Origin: Bacillus salipaludis
GTDB taxonomy: Bacteria > Bacillota > Bacilli > Bacillales_B > DSM-18226
Direction of reading: 5' to 3'
Length of the DNA: 64,000 bases
Assembly (NCBI RefSeq): GCF_004358205.1
Contig: NZ_SMYO01000003.1
Span: 248,001 to 312,000, forward strand
Made by a program: the position numbers and the translations under genes. How positions within the stretch are numbered: the stretch's first letter is position 1; every line of letters starts with the position of its first letter. The notes under the pieces were generated by a model. It worked only from the letters and a program-made list of their open reading frames with translations, did no database searches and had not been told where the DNA came from. This document shows positions 41,163-51,028 of this stretch, piece by piece.

Positions 41163-42344
41163 TTATTTCGCTTTTTCTACGATTGTATTCAGAGTGGAGA
41201 TCAGGTCCTTCAATTGCGCCTCGCCAGCAGCTTTATCTTTTGCTTTTGCGGTTTCAACATATTTATGTGCTTTCTCGTTCAGGTTCTTGTAGGCATCCTC
41301 ACCAAGCATGGTTTTGATATCTTCACCAATGATGTCGATAAATAATGCACCCTCTAAACCAGTTACTACCGCTTTATCATCTTTACCAAGTAATTCCTTG
41401 CTTTCACCGTACTCACTGATAGCAATTTTCGCAAATCCGCGAACAAATGCTTTATTTACTGCAGCTGGGTCAAGCTCCGAAACATTCGATTCTAAATTAA
41501 ATTGTTTTTCGATAAATGCTGTTTCATCAGCAGCATGTTTGTTTAGGTATGAGTATACAGATTGGAAGAATGCCCAGCCTTCAGCTTGTTCTACTTTTGC
41601 TGCCTTTTCATCTTTTTTCGCTTCATTTGCCGCTTTTGTAGCATAGCCGTTTGGTAGTGCTCCAGTTGCTAAGTAGAAGGTCTTCATTAAGGTTTTGTCC
41701 ACTACTTGTTTACCAAGATTAAAGCCTAATTCATCTTTGTTTTTAACAGCTGTTTCGATTTCGTTAAAACCGCCATCAATTGCACTTACAAGATTGGTAC
41801 CATAAGCAGCATCACGTTTTTCAACTGTAGTTTTTAGAATTGCATAATATTCTTTTGCCTCTTCAATTTCGTGGTTTACTTCTTCAGTTTTGCCCCATTT
41901 ATCAGCTACTTCAGTAAAATCATGCTTAATTGATGTATAAAATACCTTTTGCATAAGCTTATCAAAAACCTGTTTTACCACAACCGGGTCCAATGATCCG
42001 TCTTTGCCAGCTGTTAATGCGGCCGTGATTTTTTCATCAACAGTATCTTCAAATTCTGCATCCCTATTTTGAACTAATTCTTTCAAATTGTTGTTATATA
42101 ATTTTGTTACTTTATCAAAATCAACCTTTTTGCCTTCCTTGGCTTTCTCTAGCTCTGTCACTGCTTCTGTAAAAACATCTGCATATTCTACTTTTTCTTT
42201 CTCAGCAGATTCGTTTTTCTCTACTTCTGAATTTTGATTGCTTTCAACCTTTGATTTATTTGCACTCTCTTCTGCTTTGCCACAAGCTCCTAGTACCAGT
42301 GATAATGCGGCCATTGCTGCAAACACTTTAAATTTCATTGCCAT
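41163..42344 (-). CDS. Fur-controlled helical lipoprotein, probable iron acquisition component
   Basis: 393 residues with a lipobox LVLGAC, a Ser/Glu/Lys-rich linker (about 25-60) and an all-helical remainder. Two halves look related: LDPVVVKQVFDKLMQKVFY in the first and LDPAAVNKAFVRGFAKIAI in the second, pointing to an internal duplication. The pattern resembles the secreted protein encoded beside the FTR1 permease. Two Fur boxes precede it, one a consensus match. It lacks an obvious M75 H-x-x-E signature. The start is ATG at 42344 with GGGGGAG upstream; the longer frame would begin inside the Fur box. Iron-binding is inferred from regulation and resemblance only. Confidence 0.72.
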   Translation of the reverse strand: MAMKFKVFAAMAALSLVLGACGKAEESANKSKVESNQNSEVEKNESAEKEKVEYADVFTEAVTELEKAKEGKKVDFDKVTKLYNNNLKELVQNRDAEFEDTVDEKITAALTAGKDGSLDPVVVKQVFDKLMQKVFYTSIKHDFTEVADKWGKTEEVNHEIEEAKEYYAILKTTVEKRDAAYGTNLVSAIDGGFNEIETAVKNKDELGFNLGKQVVDKTLMKTFYLATGALPNGYATKAANEAKKDEKAAKVEQAEGWAFFQSVYSYLNKHAADETAFIEKQFNLESNVSELDPAAVNKAFVRGFAKIAISEYGESKELLGKDDKAVVTGLEGALFIDIIGEDIKTMLGEDAYKNLNEKAHKYVETAKAKDKAAGEAQLKDLISTLNTIVEKAK

Positions 42345-42382
42345 TTTGCTTTTCTCCCCCGTATGTAGCTTATTTTTATATT

Positions 42383-42397
42383 TGATAATGATTATCA
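42383..42397. promoter_or_regulatory. Fur box 1 of the lipoprotein gene
   Basis: TGATAATGATTATCA, full consensus match, 38 nt upstream of the start codon. Confidence 0.92.
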
Positions 42398-42417
42398 TTT
42401 ACATTTATCATTATAAT

Positions 42418-42432
42418 AGAGAATGATTATCA
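42418..42432. promoter_or_regulatory. Fur box 2 of the lipoprotein gene
   Basis: AGAGAATGATTATCA differs from the 7-1-7 consensus at two positions. It lies 35 nt from box 1, so Fur could bind both. Confidence 0.7.
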
Positions 42433-42476
42433 GTGTCAACGAAGTTTTTTTAATTGTTACAAATTAGACACAAATA

Positions 42477-42518
42477 AAAACGTCCATACTAATAATCAAT
42501 TGGAAGTTTGGACGTTTT
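42477..42518. terminator. Terminator after the holin-like gene
   Basis: AAAACGTCCA pairs with TGGACGTTTT with a 22-nt loop; minus-strand T-run exit. Confidence 0.75.
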
Positions 42519-42537
42519 CTTTCATATAATATTCTTT

Positions 42538-42804
42538 TTAATTTGGGTCTTTATAATTTAAGGCACGGTCACTATCCCCATATCCCTTTGTGGTTGGATC
42601 TTGAACGAGACCAAGCATAGAAAGAATGACAAAAATTGCATTAATAAAGGTTAATACTGAACTCTGAACTGCTTGTGTCAATTCAAAATGGATTAAACCC
42701 AACATATTTAATCCAGACAAAATCATTTGTAGAACGATCATCACTTGTGAAACAAAGGCAAGCACCCAATGTTTGTTTTTTAAGCGAACTTTCCAGTTAA
42801 TCAT
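42538..42804 (-). CDS. Phi LC3-family holin-like protein
   Basis: 88 residues: an N-terminal INWKVRLKNKHWVLAFVSQ segment, two membrane helices (VLAFVSQVMIVLQMILSG and SVLTFINAIFVILSMLGLV) and the DPTTKGYGDSDRALNYKDP tail. This whole pattern is the phi LC3 holin family signature. Holins of phages form membrane lesions for endolysin release; no phage gene or endolysin adjoins it here. It may be a domesticated remnant or act in export of a wall hydrolase. GGAG is just before ATG. Confidence 0.85.
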   Translation of the reverse strand: MINWKVRLKNKHWVLAFVSQVMIVLQMILSGLNMLGLIHFELTQAVQSSVLTFINAIFVILSMLGLVQDPTTKGYGDSDRALNYKDPN

Positions 42805-42995
42805 GCTCCTACTCCCTTCATATGTTGTAACCTCTCTTTTCTATAACATATGCTTATGACATAAATGGTTGTCCAAAAAAACTGGTTCTAAAAAAAATGG
42901 GTATATTTCTAGAAAATTTACCGTATTATTGGTCTTTTTCGACAAGAAAACTTATAATGAAAAAAGCAAAATTCCTTTGAAAGTTAGGAGATAAA

Positions 42996-45098
42996 ATGGA
43001 AAAATTGCAACCCTATTGGGAAAAAATCGTATCTTTTTGGAAAAAGAGGCATCTTACTCAAATTTTTTTATTAATTTTATTGGTCGTTGTTTTATTTACG
43101 ATTCTTTATTTTGGTTGGATTGCGATAAGAGCAAATGTGGAATCGTTAAAACAGGGGTTAAACCAGCCAACTGTTATTTATGATAAAAATGGAAAAGTGG
43201 CAACGAATGTATTAACGAATCGGACAAAAGGCGTGAACATTGAAGAAATTCCCAAATATGTTCCGAATGCTGTTGTTGCGATTGAGGACGAGCGCTTTTA
43301 TCAGCATGGCGGCTTCGATGTCAGAGGGATTGCCCGAGCGTTTTTTGGAAATTTATTTTCTGGAAGAGTTACGGCAGGTGGAAGTACCTTAACCCAGCAG
43401 CTTGCTAAAAACGCTTTGCTCTCGCCAGAACGGACCTACAAGCGGAAGGCTGAGGAATTATTTTTAGCCGTTAAAATCGAAAAGGTTTATACCAAAAATG
43501 AAATTTTGCAAATGTATTTGAATCAGGTCTACTTTGGCAGCGGTGCATGGGGGATTGGAAATGCAGCAAAGAAGTATTTTAATAAGGACATCAAGGATGT
43601 ATCCATTAGTGAGGCGGCTCTCTTGGCCGGATTGCTACATGCTCCGGACTACCTTGACCCTTATAAAAATTATGATGAGGCCGTAAAACGCCGCAATGTG
43701 GTTTTAGTGAAAATGAAAGAACTAAAATTCATTACCGCTTCACAATACAAACAGGCAATAAATGAAAAAATTGTGCTTGATAATGGCGGTGGAAGCTTTG
43801 TTGACCGGAAATACCCTTACTATGTTGATGCGGTTTTAAATGAGGCAATTTATCGTTATGGCTTGACGCAGGATGAAATTTTGACACGCGGTTATCGGAT
43901 TTATACCGAAATGGATCAGAATTTGCAGACAGGTTTGGAGAATGTTTATAGTAAGGATTATTTGTTCCCAAGAAGTATGGGTGGCAAATTATCACAAAGT
44001 GGGTCTGTATTAATGGATCCTGCCTCAGGAGGAGTGCGGGCTCTTGTGGGCGGACGAGGTGAACATGTATTTCGCGGCTTTAACCGAGCAACGCAATTAA
44101 ATGCTCAGCCTGGTTCATCGATTAAGCCGCTAGCGGTTTATACGCCTGCACTTGAAGAGGGATATGATTATTCCTCAGAACTGGTAGACAAGCCGATTTC
44201 ATTTGGCAAATATAAACCGGAGAATTTCTCTAGAACCTATAGCGGGAAGGTTCCGATGTATAAAGCTCTCGAGGAGTCCTTGAATATTCCGACCGTTTGG
44301 CTATTGGATCAAATCGGTCTTAATAAAGGTCTTAATTCCTTAAACCGTTTCGGTATCCCTGTCCAGAAAGCAGATAAAAACTTAGCAATCGCGCTTGGGG
44401 GAATGAGTAAAGGAGTTTCCCCTCTGCAAATGGCTGATGCATATTCAACGTTTCCAAATGGCGGGAAGCGGTATGACAGCCATCTGATTACGAAAATTGT
44501 CGGTCCAACGGGGAATGTCATTGTGGAACATAAGTCAGAAGCAACAAAAGTAACGTCTAAAAAGGTTACAAATCAGATGACTTCTATGTTGTTAAATGTT
44601 GTGGAATCAGGAACAGGAAAGCTTGCTCATATTCCGGGTGTTCAAATAGCCGGAAAGACAGGTTCTACTCAGCTTCCTTTTAGTGGTGTTTCGGGCACAA
44701 AGGCTCAGTGGATGGTCGGCTATACTCCAAATCTTGTCGGAGCGATCTGGATTGGATTTGACCAAACGGACAGGCAGCATTATTTGACGGGCGCAAGTTC
44801 AGTCCAAGTTGTACCGATTTTCAAGGAGATCATGCGATCTTCCCTACCCTATGTTCCACGGGAGAATTTTGATGTGGTCTCGGTGAATGATCAGCTTGCT
44901 GGAAAAACCCAATCAAAGCAGGAAATGCAGCAAAAGGCAGAAGCAATTAAAAAGGAATTAAATGCGAATGCCGAAAAGATTGGCAAAACAATTAAGGAAA
45001 ATGCCCCTGTTTGGAAGGAGAATCTGGATAAGGTTCTTTATAAAGTTGGCGGAGCGGTGGATTCTTTGATCCAAAAGGTTCGCGGAGCTGTGCAATAG
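42996..45098 (+). CDS. Class A penicillin-binding protein (PbpF-like)
   Basis: 700-residue bifunctional peptidoglycan glycosyltransferase/DD-transpeptidase. Short cytosolic N-terminus, one membrane anchor (IFLLILLVVVLFTILYFGW), then the GT51 domain with VAIEDERFYQHGGFD (catalytic Glu), GGSTLTQQLAKN and the KVEKxYTK-type IEKVYTKNEILQMYLNQVYFG block. The transpeptidase domain has the active Ser in GSSIKPLA, SLNIP and the KTGSTQ motif near residue 557. The C-terminus is a Gln/Lys-rich helical tail. Sequence and layout are nearest to B. subtilis PbpF (PBP2c), a SigG/SigF-linked sporulation-phase PBP; the assignment to that subgroup is moderate. Monocistronic. Confidence 0.92.
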   Translation: MEKLQPYWEKIVSFWKKRHLTQIFLLILLVVVLFTILYFGWIAIRANVESLKQGLNQPTVIYDKNGKVATNVLTNRTKGVNIEEIPKYVPNAVVAIEDERFYQHGGFDVRGIARAFFGNLFSGRVTAGGSTLTQQLAKNALLSPERTYKRKAEELFLAVKIEKVYTKNEILQMYLNQVYFGSGAWGIGNAAKKYFNKDIKDVSISEAALLAGLLHAPDYLDPYKNYDEAVKRRNVVLVKMKELKFITASQYKQAINEKIVLDNGGGSFVDRKYPYYVDAVLNEAIYRYGLTQDEILTRGYRIYTEMDQNLQTGLENVYSKDYLFPRSMGGKLSQSGSVLMDPASGGVRALVGGRGEHVFRGFNRATQLNAQPGSSIKPLAVYTPALEEGYDYSSELVDKPISFGKYKPENFSRTYSGKVPMYKALEESLNIPTVWLLDQIGLNKGLNSLNRFGIPVQKADKNLAIALGGMSKGVSPLQMADAYSTFPNGGKRYDSHLITKIVGPTGNVIVEHKSEATKVTSKKVTNQMTSMLLNVVESGTGKLAHIPGVQIAGKTGSTQLPFSGVSGTKAQWMVGYTPNLVGAIWIGFDQTDRQHYLTGASSVQVVPIFKEIMRSSLPYVPRENFDVVSVNDQLAGKTQSKQEMQQKAEAIKKELNANAEKIGKTIKENAPVWKENLDKVLYKVGGAVDSLIQKVRGAVQ

Positions 45099-45107
45099 AA
45101 TGGTAAA

Positions 45108-45135
45108 AGCCCCCAGCCCAGTGGCTGGGGGCCAT
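45108..45135. terminator. Strong GC-rich terminator after the PBP gene
   Basis: GCCCCCAGCC pairs with GGCTGGGGGC around CAGT. Both flanks are T-rich or A-rich, so it may also end the thi operon on the minus strand. Confidence 0.8.
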
Positions 45136-45334
45136 TTATTATTTTATGGTCTTATCAAAAACAAGTAAAGATATGGTCCTATATTTTTATAGACCTGTTG
45201 TGCGCTTCAAAAGTGCCTACAGCTTCACTTATTTTATCTTTGCGGGCACTAACAACCTATATCAACGCCCGGACGCTCTCTTTTTTCCTTCCCACGGGCA
45301 CTATCAACCCCGTCAGGGACCAGGCGAACATCAT
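45136..45334. other. Spacer after the PBP gene, nothing recognised
   Basis: About 200 nt with two imperfect copies of a GGGCACTA-CAAC block (45244 and 45296). Small reading frames exist but have no ribosome binding site or recognisable product. Possibly decayed DNA. Confidence 0.4.
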
Positions 45335-46000
45335 TTACCTATTTTTATCCCCAACAACCGCAAACCATAATTGTCTTGAAGCCTCAGTTATATCCCCGGC
45401 TTTGCTAATCGCTGTAATAACAGACACCCCGTCAGCCCCTGCTTCCATTACACCATAAGCATTACCAGCATTGATGCCACCAATCCCAACCAACGGAATT
45501 GTAAAACCGTTGGCCCTCAGTTTTTCAATTAACAATGTGCCCTGTACCGCTTTCGCATCCTCTTTGGTACTGGTTGGAAAAATCGGACCAATTCCAAGAT
45601 AATCAGCTCCGCACCTGACAGCTACCTCGGCTTCCTCAAGCGTGTGAGCAGAAACCCCCAGAATCTTATTACCAATCCTTTCACGAATGGTTTCAACCGG
45701 TTCATCGTCCTGCCCAATATGTATACCATCCGCATCTAATTCTAGCGCCAACCCAACATCATCATTGACAATGAAAGGAATTCCGTTCATCCGGCAAATT
45801 TGCTGGAGCCTTCTTGCAAGATCATATTTTGCTGCTCCATCAAGAGCATCTTTTCCTTTTTCTCGAAATTGAAACAAGGTAATTCCTCCAGCAATCGCTT
45901 CTTCCAACACCGTTTCAGGATCTTTATTACAATTATTACTCCCCATAATAAAGTAAACTTTTAAAGCTGCCTGGATCAATTCCTTATTCATTCGTTCCAT
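45335..46000 (-). CDS. thiE: Thiamine-phosphate synthase
   Basis: 221-residue TIM-barrel enzyme joining HMP pyrophosphate and thiazole phosphate to thiamine phosphate. Motifs: [15 protein letters not shown]-like [50 protein letters not shown] and [12 protein letters not shown]. Last gene of the TPP-controlled operon, overlapping thiD by 17 nt; AGAGGGG lies 8 nt before the ATG. Confidence 0.95.
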   Translation of the reverse strand: MERMNKELIQAALKVYFIMGSNNCNKDPETVLEEAIAGGITLFQFREKGKDALDGAAKYDLARRLQQICRMNGIPFIVNDDVGLALELDADGIHIGQDDEPVETIRERIGNKILGVSAHTLEEAEVAVRCGADYLGIGPIFPTSTKEDAKAVQGTLLIEKLRANGFTIPLVGIGGINAGNAYGVMEAGADGVSVITAISKAGDITEASRQLWFAVVGDKNR

Positions 46001-46808
46001 TTAAAATGCCCCTCTTTCGGTTGTACGCCCAATGGTTCGTTGGCCCATGGCCGGTACCAATGAACAAATCTGCTTCGATTGCCGCTTGAATAAATTCTTT
46101 GGCAGTTGCAACAGCCTCATAAACATTGGAACCTTTCGCTACTTCTGCCGTAATCGCCGCTGAAAAAGTGCAGCCTGTACCGTGGGTGTTTCTTGTTAAA
46201 ATCCGCTTACTATTAAAATAGTAAAATTCGGTTCCATCATAGAGAAGGTCAACAGCATCTTCGAGTTTCTCATCATGGCCGCCTTTTATCACTACATGCT
46301 TTGCCCCAAATTCGATGATTCGTTCTGCTGCTTCTTTTCGATCATCAATAGTAGTAATCGTCATTCCTGTTAACACCTCGGCTTCAGGAATATTTGGGGT
46401 TACCACCCATGCCAATGGTAAAAGATATTTTTTCAAAGCTTCAATGGCTTCCATTTGAAGCAAGGATGCGCCGCCTTTTGCAATCATCACCGGATCAACA
46501 ATAACTTTTTCCCACTGATTTTGACTAATTTTTTCAGAAACCGCACAAATAATTTCTGAACTAAAAAGCATCCCTGTTTTAACAGCATTAGTCCCCATGT
46601 CAGCTCCTATGGAGTCAATTTGTGCCGCCACTGCTTCTTTTGTCATCGGATAAACTGCTTGCACACCCAATGTATTTTGTGCCGTAACTGCCGTTAGAGC
46701 AGACATTCCGAAAACACCTAGCTCTTGAAACGTTTTTAAATCGGCCTGGATTCCAGCACCGCCGCCAGAATCAGAGCCTGCAATCGTTAATGCTTTTCTG
46801 ACATCCAT
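45984..46808 (-). CDS. thiD: Hydroxymethylpyrimidine / phosphomethylpyrimidine kinase
   Basis: 274-residue ribokinase-fold enzyme phosphorylating HMP to HMP-P and HMP-PP. The N-terminal [20 protein letters not shown] signature, [10 protein letters not shown] and the anion-hole/base motif [14 protein letters not shown] with catalytic Cys are present. It begins one base after thiM ends. It shows that pyrimidine salvage is part of the operon's work. Confidence 0.95.
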   Translation of the reverse strand: MDVRKALTIAGSDSGGGAGIQADLKTFQELGVFGMSALTAVTAQNTLGVQAVYPMTKEAVAAQIDSIGADMGTNAVKTGMLFSSEIICAVSEKISQNQWEKVIVDPVMIAKGGASLLQMEAIEALKKYLLPLAWVVTPNIPEAEVLTGMTITTIDDRKEAAERIIEFGAKHVVIKGGHDEKLEDAVDLLYDGTEFYYFNSKRILTRNTHGTGCTFSAAITAEVAKGSNVYEAVATAKEFIQAAIEADLFIGTGHGPTNHWAYNRKRGILNGTNE

Positions 46809-46809
46809 C

Positions 46810-47628
46810 CTATTCGCTCCCTACTGCCTGAGTAAAATGACCATATTTCTCAATTTCTGCCCTTGAAACTTGATAGAGCTGATTTAAAAATTCAATTTGA
46901 AAACTGCCTGGTCCCATAGCGGCAGTTTTTTCAGCTGCAATTTCAGCTGCAGATCCATAGAAGACTAGTGCTGAAACGGAGGCTGATACCAAATCCTTTT
47001 CAACAGCTGCAAAAGCTCCAATCACCGAGGTTAATAGGCAACCTGATCCAGTCACTTTAGTTTGGATTGGATGTCCATTATGAACGATAAAGGTGCGCTG
47101 TCCGTCAGAAATGACGTCATCCTTCCCAGTAATGACTACAACTGTTTTTAATTTTTGTGCTATTTGAATCGCCAATTCCACTGAATCCCCATTTGACTGA
47201 CCGGCGTCAACGCCTTTAATTTCCCAATCGAGACCGGCAACATTGGCGATTTCGGCGGCATTCCCACGGATTACGGAAATCCGAATCTCATTGATGAGTC
47301 GTTTTGCTGTTTCCGTGCGGAAAACTGTTGCCCCTGCTCCAACCGGGTCAAGTATAACAGGGACGCCATATTCATTAGCAGATTTCCCTGCAATAATCAT
47401 GGATTCAACCTCTGCTGAGTTTAACGTTCCAATATTTAAGACAAGCGCTCCAGCTAGTTTCGCCATATCCGCTACTTCTTCAGGAGCATAAGCCATCACT
47501 GGTGAAGCACCAAGTGCCAACAGTCCATTTGCGGTAAAATTCGTTACCACTACGTTGGTGATGTTATGGACCAACGGGTTTTTTTCTCTCACCTTTTGTA
47601 ATGTTGCGCTAATATAATCTTTATTCAT
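46810..47628 (-). CDS. thiM: Hydroxyethylthiazole kinase
   Basis: 272-residue ribokinase-fold kinase that phosphorylates 5-(hydroxyethyl)-4-methylthiazole, a salvage step. [41 protein letters not shown] and [13 protein letters not shown] (catalytic Cys) are the family motifs. Ribosome binding site AGGAGG precedes the ATG. The thiazole must enter as the alcohol, which the upstream reductive genes could produce. Confidence 0.95.
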   Translation of the reverse strand: MNKDYISATLQKVREKNPLVHNITNVVVTNFTANGLLALGASPVMAYAPEEVADMAKLAGALVLNIGTLNSAEVESMIIAGKSANEYGVPVILDPVGAGATVFRTETAKRLINEIRISVIRGNAAEIANVAGLDWEIKGVDAGQSNGDSVELAIQIAQKLKTVVVITGKDDVISDGQRTFIVHNGHPIQTKVTGSGCLLTSVIGAFAAVEKDLVSASVSALVFYGSAAEIAAEKTAAMGPGSFQIEFLNQLYQVSRAEIEKYGHFTQAVGSE

Positions 47629-47647
47629 ATTAAATTTCCTCCTTCTA

Positions 47648-48415
47648 TTAATTCATCACTAATCCGCCATCGACATTTATACATTGTCCGGTAATAAAGG
47701 AAGCCCAATCAGATGCCAAAAATAGAACAGCACCTGCAATATCTTCCGGCATAGCAAGACGGTGCATTGGGGTCAAACCAATAATCATTTCCCGAACATC
47801 CTCTTTTGTCTCCGAACTTGAATCAGTTGGATATGTAAGACCAGGAGAAACCGCATTAACAGTAATCCCAAAGGCACCCAGTTCCTTTGCAAGATTTCTT
47901 GTGTACCCAAGCAGCGCCATTTTCGCTGTTGAATAATCATGATACGGGACGACCGGAAAATCAATTAAATTACTGACGATATTGATAATCCGGCCTGACA
48001 TTTGCTGTTTCATATAAGGCATTGCCGCTTTACAAATATGAAAGGCACCTTGAAGACTGCCTGCGATTTGCTGGTCGTAATCCGCCCACTCCAGTTCCCA
48101 AGCTGTTTTTCGTGTTTTTGGGTTAAACGTGTAATGGTTGAGGGCATTATTGACCACGACATCAATTCCGCCAAAGGAGTCAATGATTTGGTTGATCATT
48201 TCCTCGACCTGCACTTCATCACGGACATCCGCTTGGAGCGGGGCTGCCTGGCCTCCATTTGCCTCTATCTCCGAAACGACCTGACCTGCAAGCTGTTCAT
48301 TTCGCAAGTAATTCACAATCACAAACGCACCTTCAGATGCTGCTTTCTTAGCAACTGCTGCCCCAATCCCGCGGCTCGCCCCTGTTACCAAGATAATTTT
48401 ATCTTTTAATATCAT
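47648..48415 (-). CDS. SDR oxidoreductase in the thiamine operon
   Basis: 255-residue short-chain dehydrogenase: [16 protein letters not shown] cofactor loop, NNALNHY in place of the usual N-N-A-G-x, catalytic Ser in IVSNLIDFP and Tyr-x-x-x-Lys in [10 protein letters not shown], and the terminal [11 protein letters not shown]. Basic/polar residues after strand two (NYLRNEQ) hint at NADP(H). ATG at 48415 is 8 nt after GAAGGAAGG; a longer frame begins within luxC-like and is rejected. 16 nt after the LuxC-like gene, it is well placed to reduce the aldehyde that protein would make, to an alcohol for ThiM or ThiD. That role is inferred. Confidence 0.85.
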   Translation of the reverse strand: MILKDKIILVTGASRGIGAAVAKKAASEGAFVIVNYLRNEQLAGQVVSEIEANGGQAAPLQADVRDEVQVEEMINQIIDSFGGIDVVVNNALNHYTFNPKTRKTAWELEWADYDQQIAGSLQGAFHICKAAMPYMKQQMSGRIINIVSNLIDFPVVPYHDYSTAKMALLGYTRNLAKELGAFGITVNAVSPGLTYPTDSSSETKEDVREMIIGLTPMHRLAMPEDIAGAVLFLASDWASFITGQCINVDGGLVMN

Positions 48416-48431
48416 TCTTTTAACCTTCCTT

Positions 48432-49898
48432 CTACTCGACATCCGGGTCAAACCGTTCCAAATCCAGTTCAAGGTTTCGTTCAATATCGGTAAACCTCAC
48501 TAAATCCAGTAAGTTAAAACCGCCATCATGATGCCATCCCGGCTTCGCCCGATTCATTTCGCCAATTGGAGCGATACGATTAACACCCAATGTTCCTAGT
48601 AATTCAGCGATTTGAAAAAGACGATTAGGTGATACCGCAAGGCCGCAGGATTGTAAATAGTCTTGATATAGTGCTATTTTTTCAAAATCATCCTCTAATC
48701 TTTGTGAGTTGAACACATGGATTGTTCGATTCAACGGTGACCCTTCCATTCCTGCTTCGGCATGATAAATCACCGTCCATGCTGAAGCATTTAGACTTGC
48801 AAAGACACTGATGCCATCCCTTGACAATGACTCCAAATGATAGTGATTTCTTACCTTTTGAATGGACATTGCTTCTTCAGCGGTAAGCGTGGCCCGCGGC
48901 CGTTTTTTATGATAACGTTCTAATTCTGCTGCAAGCATTTGGGCGAATTGCTTCGGACTGACAGCGCCCCCCTCTTCCACCAATACCGATTGGGGAGATA
49001 AACAGCTTTGCTGATCAAAAACCGAAACATCCTCTGCTAACTTATGGATCGTTTCAAAATAATGGTCAGCAGTGAGCGCCTCCTTGCCAACCAAAGCCAG
49101 ACTAATTTTGTGCCCATAGGATAAAAATTTCTTTCCAAACGGCACAAGTTCACGTACTGTTTCTACCGTAGTATTGGATCCATAAACAATCACCGCTTCC
49201 GCCGCTGCAATTGCCTGCTCCTCGAGTTCCTTTGTCCCGCCTTTCCAAGGAAGAATTGCAATGGATTCAGCTAATAGCGGGTCCACTTCTGCTAATGATT
49301 CAGCAAACAAAACAGGAAATAGCGGCTCCGTCGTTGAGGTTTTTCCAATATTTGCGGATTTCAGCAGCAGCCCCATGATTAAACTCCAGATTTGTACACC
49401 CGGCACGTTTCCGGAGAAGACATGAAAAATCGACCTTGGTCCAAACGCTCTGCTCATCCCCCCTGTTTTTCTTGGACGAAACTCATCGAGCATGGCTGGC
49501 TGGTCAAACTCTTCATCTAGGAAGCGCAGGAGTTCTTTTTTGCGAAACATTCTGATGTACCGTTTTAATTCAAGCCGTACCATCTCCGAATCATATCCAG
49601 TAATTCTAGGTATTAGAATTTCCGCAAATTGTCGTAACCGGTAATCAGGATTTAGCCATTGCTGAACGGCCTGGTCAATTTTTGCTACGATATCGTTTAT
49701 TGAGAGAACAGCTAAATATCGATCCCTATTTTCCTGAACAGTCCGAGAAATCTTGGTGATATTACCAGCGGATAGAATCGGATATTTTAGAATAAAAACA
49801 CCCTTTTCTGTTTCGAACAATTCCTCACGAAATTCAGTCAGCTGGATTGACTTTGGTACCTTATAGACTGGGATTTCTACTACTCTATCATCTACCAT
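48432..49898 (-). CDS. LuxC-like acyl-CoA / acyl-protein reductase
   Basis: 488-residue aldehyde-dehydrogenase-fold protein. The nucleotide-binding region includes FHVFSGNVPGVQIWSLIMGL, KTSTTEPLFP and YGSNTTVETVRELVP; the thioester-forming Cys is Cys299 in VFDQQSCLSPQSV. LuxC reduces an acyl group held as thioester to an aldehyde with NADPH, in bioluminescence for a fatty acid. No luciferase genes (luxA, luxB) occur here. The gene is 11 nt after a LuxE-like gene, giving the two-component acid reductase pair, but the TPP riboswitch and thi genes suggest a small thiamine-related acid as substrate. Confidence 0.85.
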   Translation of the reverse strand: MVDDRVVEIPVYKVPKSIQLTEFREELFETEKGVFILKYPILSAGNITKISRTVQENRDRYLAVLSINDIVAKIDQAVQQWLNPDYRLRQFAEILIPRITGYDSEMVRLELKRYIRMFRKKELLRFLDEEFDQPAMLDEFRPRKTGGMSRAFGPRSIFHVFSGNVPGVQIWSLIMGLLLKSANIGKTSTTEPLFPVLFAESLAEVDPLLAESIAILPWKGGTKELEEQAIAAAEAVIVYGSNTTVETVRELVPFGKKFLSYGHKISLALVGKEALTADHYFETIHKLAEDVSVFDQQSCLSPQSVLVEEGGAVSPKQFAQMLAAELERYHKKRPRATLTAEEAMSIQKVRNHYHLESLSRDGISVFASLNASAWTVIYHAEAGMEGSPLNRTIHVFNSQRLEDDFEKIALYQDYLQSCGLAVSPNRLFQIAELLGTLGVNRIAPIGEMNRAKPGWHHDGGFNLLDLVRFTDIERNLELDLERFDPDVE

Positions 49899-49909
49899 AA
49901 GTCATCCCC

Positions 49910-51028
49910 TCATTTTCCATTTGCCTGCAATAATTGGTCAATTGCAATCGAGCAGCCTCTGGCTTCTGACCCCTTTACTCTTCCAAGTAAAACAAAGCCT
50001 TCCTCCGTTCTATAACCTAAATCCTCTGTCAAGATTGCCTGGCAGGAATTCCAATTGGCTAGGTCATAATGAGCAATTACCCCTGCCACGCCATTGCTTA
50101 CAGGCTCTAATGTGTTTGCATCCAGCACAATGGTTTTCACCCAGGCAGGTCCTGTTTTATCGAATACAGTTGTTCCAGTTAAATAATTTGATAAAATAGT
50201 TTGATCATAGATTTGCGAGCTTAATTCCGTCATTCCATACATATTGATGCACATTGTACGATCGACATGGAAATACTCCTTGAACATGTAATATAAATGG
50301 TCCATTTCTATTTCCCGTGACTGCCCTTTAAAACCGCCTGTATCAAAAATCCGGCTGCCCTTTCCTAGCTGGAACCTGACGTTCTTTTCTTTTAAATAAT
50401 CCAAAACATGCACATAAGCGAACGTTGCTCCTATCAGGAGAATCGGCTCTCCACGTTCCTCCGATTCCTTTAAAGCGTTTGTCAGCCCTTCCATATCCAG
50501 TCCCTTTTCATTGAAAAAGAAACGGCTATTTTCAGTCCCAAAAAAGGTGACAGCATTTGTTAAATATCTGGATAGCGAGGAATTTTGATTAAGATTCGCT
50601 GCCGGTGATAGCACAAACATCGTGATTTTTTCTACATCAGGCAAGACAAAATGTTTAAATGGGCACTTCATTGAAGCATCCCAAACTGCCAGAGTTGGGT
50701 GATAGTTTTTCCCCTTGGCATTCGGGTTTGTAGTGCCGCTTGTCATAAAAACGGCCTCAGCATCCTCTACAGATTCAGAGGATAACACCATTTCTTTAAA
50801 TCCTTGAAGCGGAATGGCCGGAATATCCCTCCAATTCTTGACCGTTAACGGGGTTTTGCGCTTTGTTTGGCAAAACTTTTTGTATGGCAGATTAAATTTA
50901 AATTGAAAATTAAATAACTTTATTGCTAGTTCATTAAAGTTTGTCTCTGCTTCTGGAGGAAGCCCTTCCGGATACTGATGAATAAATTGTAAAATTTCAT
51001 TCGTAATTTGTTGTGACTCCGGTCTCAT
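49910..51028 (-). CDS. LuxE-like acyl-protein synthetase (acid-activating)
   Basis: 372-residue adenylate-forming enzyme lacking the large C-terminal domain of CoA ligases. AVFMTSGTTNPNAKG is the ATP-binding loop, INMYGMTELSSQIY the adenine motif, DLGYRTEEGFVLLGRVKG the next, and ARGCSIAID near the C-terminus supplies Cys359, the position to which LuxE transfers the activated acyl group before handing it to LuxC. It overlaps the permease gene by 32 nt. In this operon it would activate a carboxylic acid for reduction. Specificity for a thiamine fragment is hypothesis. Confidence 0.85.
   Translation of the reverse strand: MRPESQQITNEILQFIHQYPEGLPPEAETNFNELAIKLFNFQFKFNLPYKKFCQTKRKTPLTVKNWRDIPAIPLQGFKEMVLSSESVEDAEAVFMTSGTTNPNAKGKNYHPTLAVWDASMKCPFKHFVLPDVEKITMFVLSPAANLNQNSSLSRYLTNAVTFFGTENSRFFFNEKGLDMEGLTNALKESEERGEPILLIGATFAYVHVLDYLKEKNVRFQLGKGSRIFDTGGFKGQSREIEMDHLYYMFKEYFHVDRTMCINMYGMTELSSQIYDQTILSNYLTGTTVFDKTGPAWVKTIVLDANTLEPVSNGVAGVIAHYDLANWNSCQAILTEDLGYRTEEGFVLLGRVKGSEARGCSIAIDQLLQANGK

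Noticed and set aside
42538..42804. Prophage remnant
   Set aside because: A single holin-like gene without attachment sites, integrase or phage structural genes does not support a prophage call.
45146..45458. Plus-strand reading frames over the thiE 3' end
   Set aside because: No ribosome binding site, odd composition, and overlap with a clearly coding thiE on the other strand.
48432..49910. Bioluminescence (lux) operon
   Set aside because: Only LuxC and LuxE relatives are present; luciferase subunits and LuxD are absent, and the regulation is by a TPP riboswitch.
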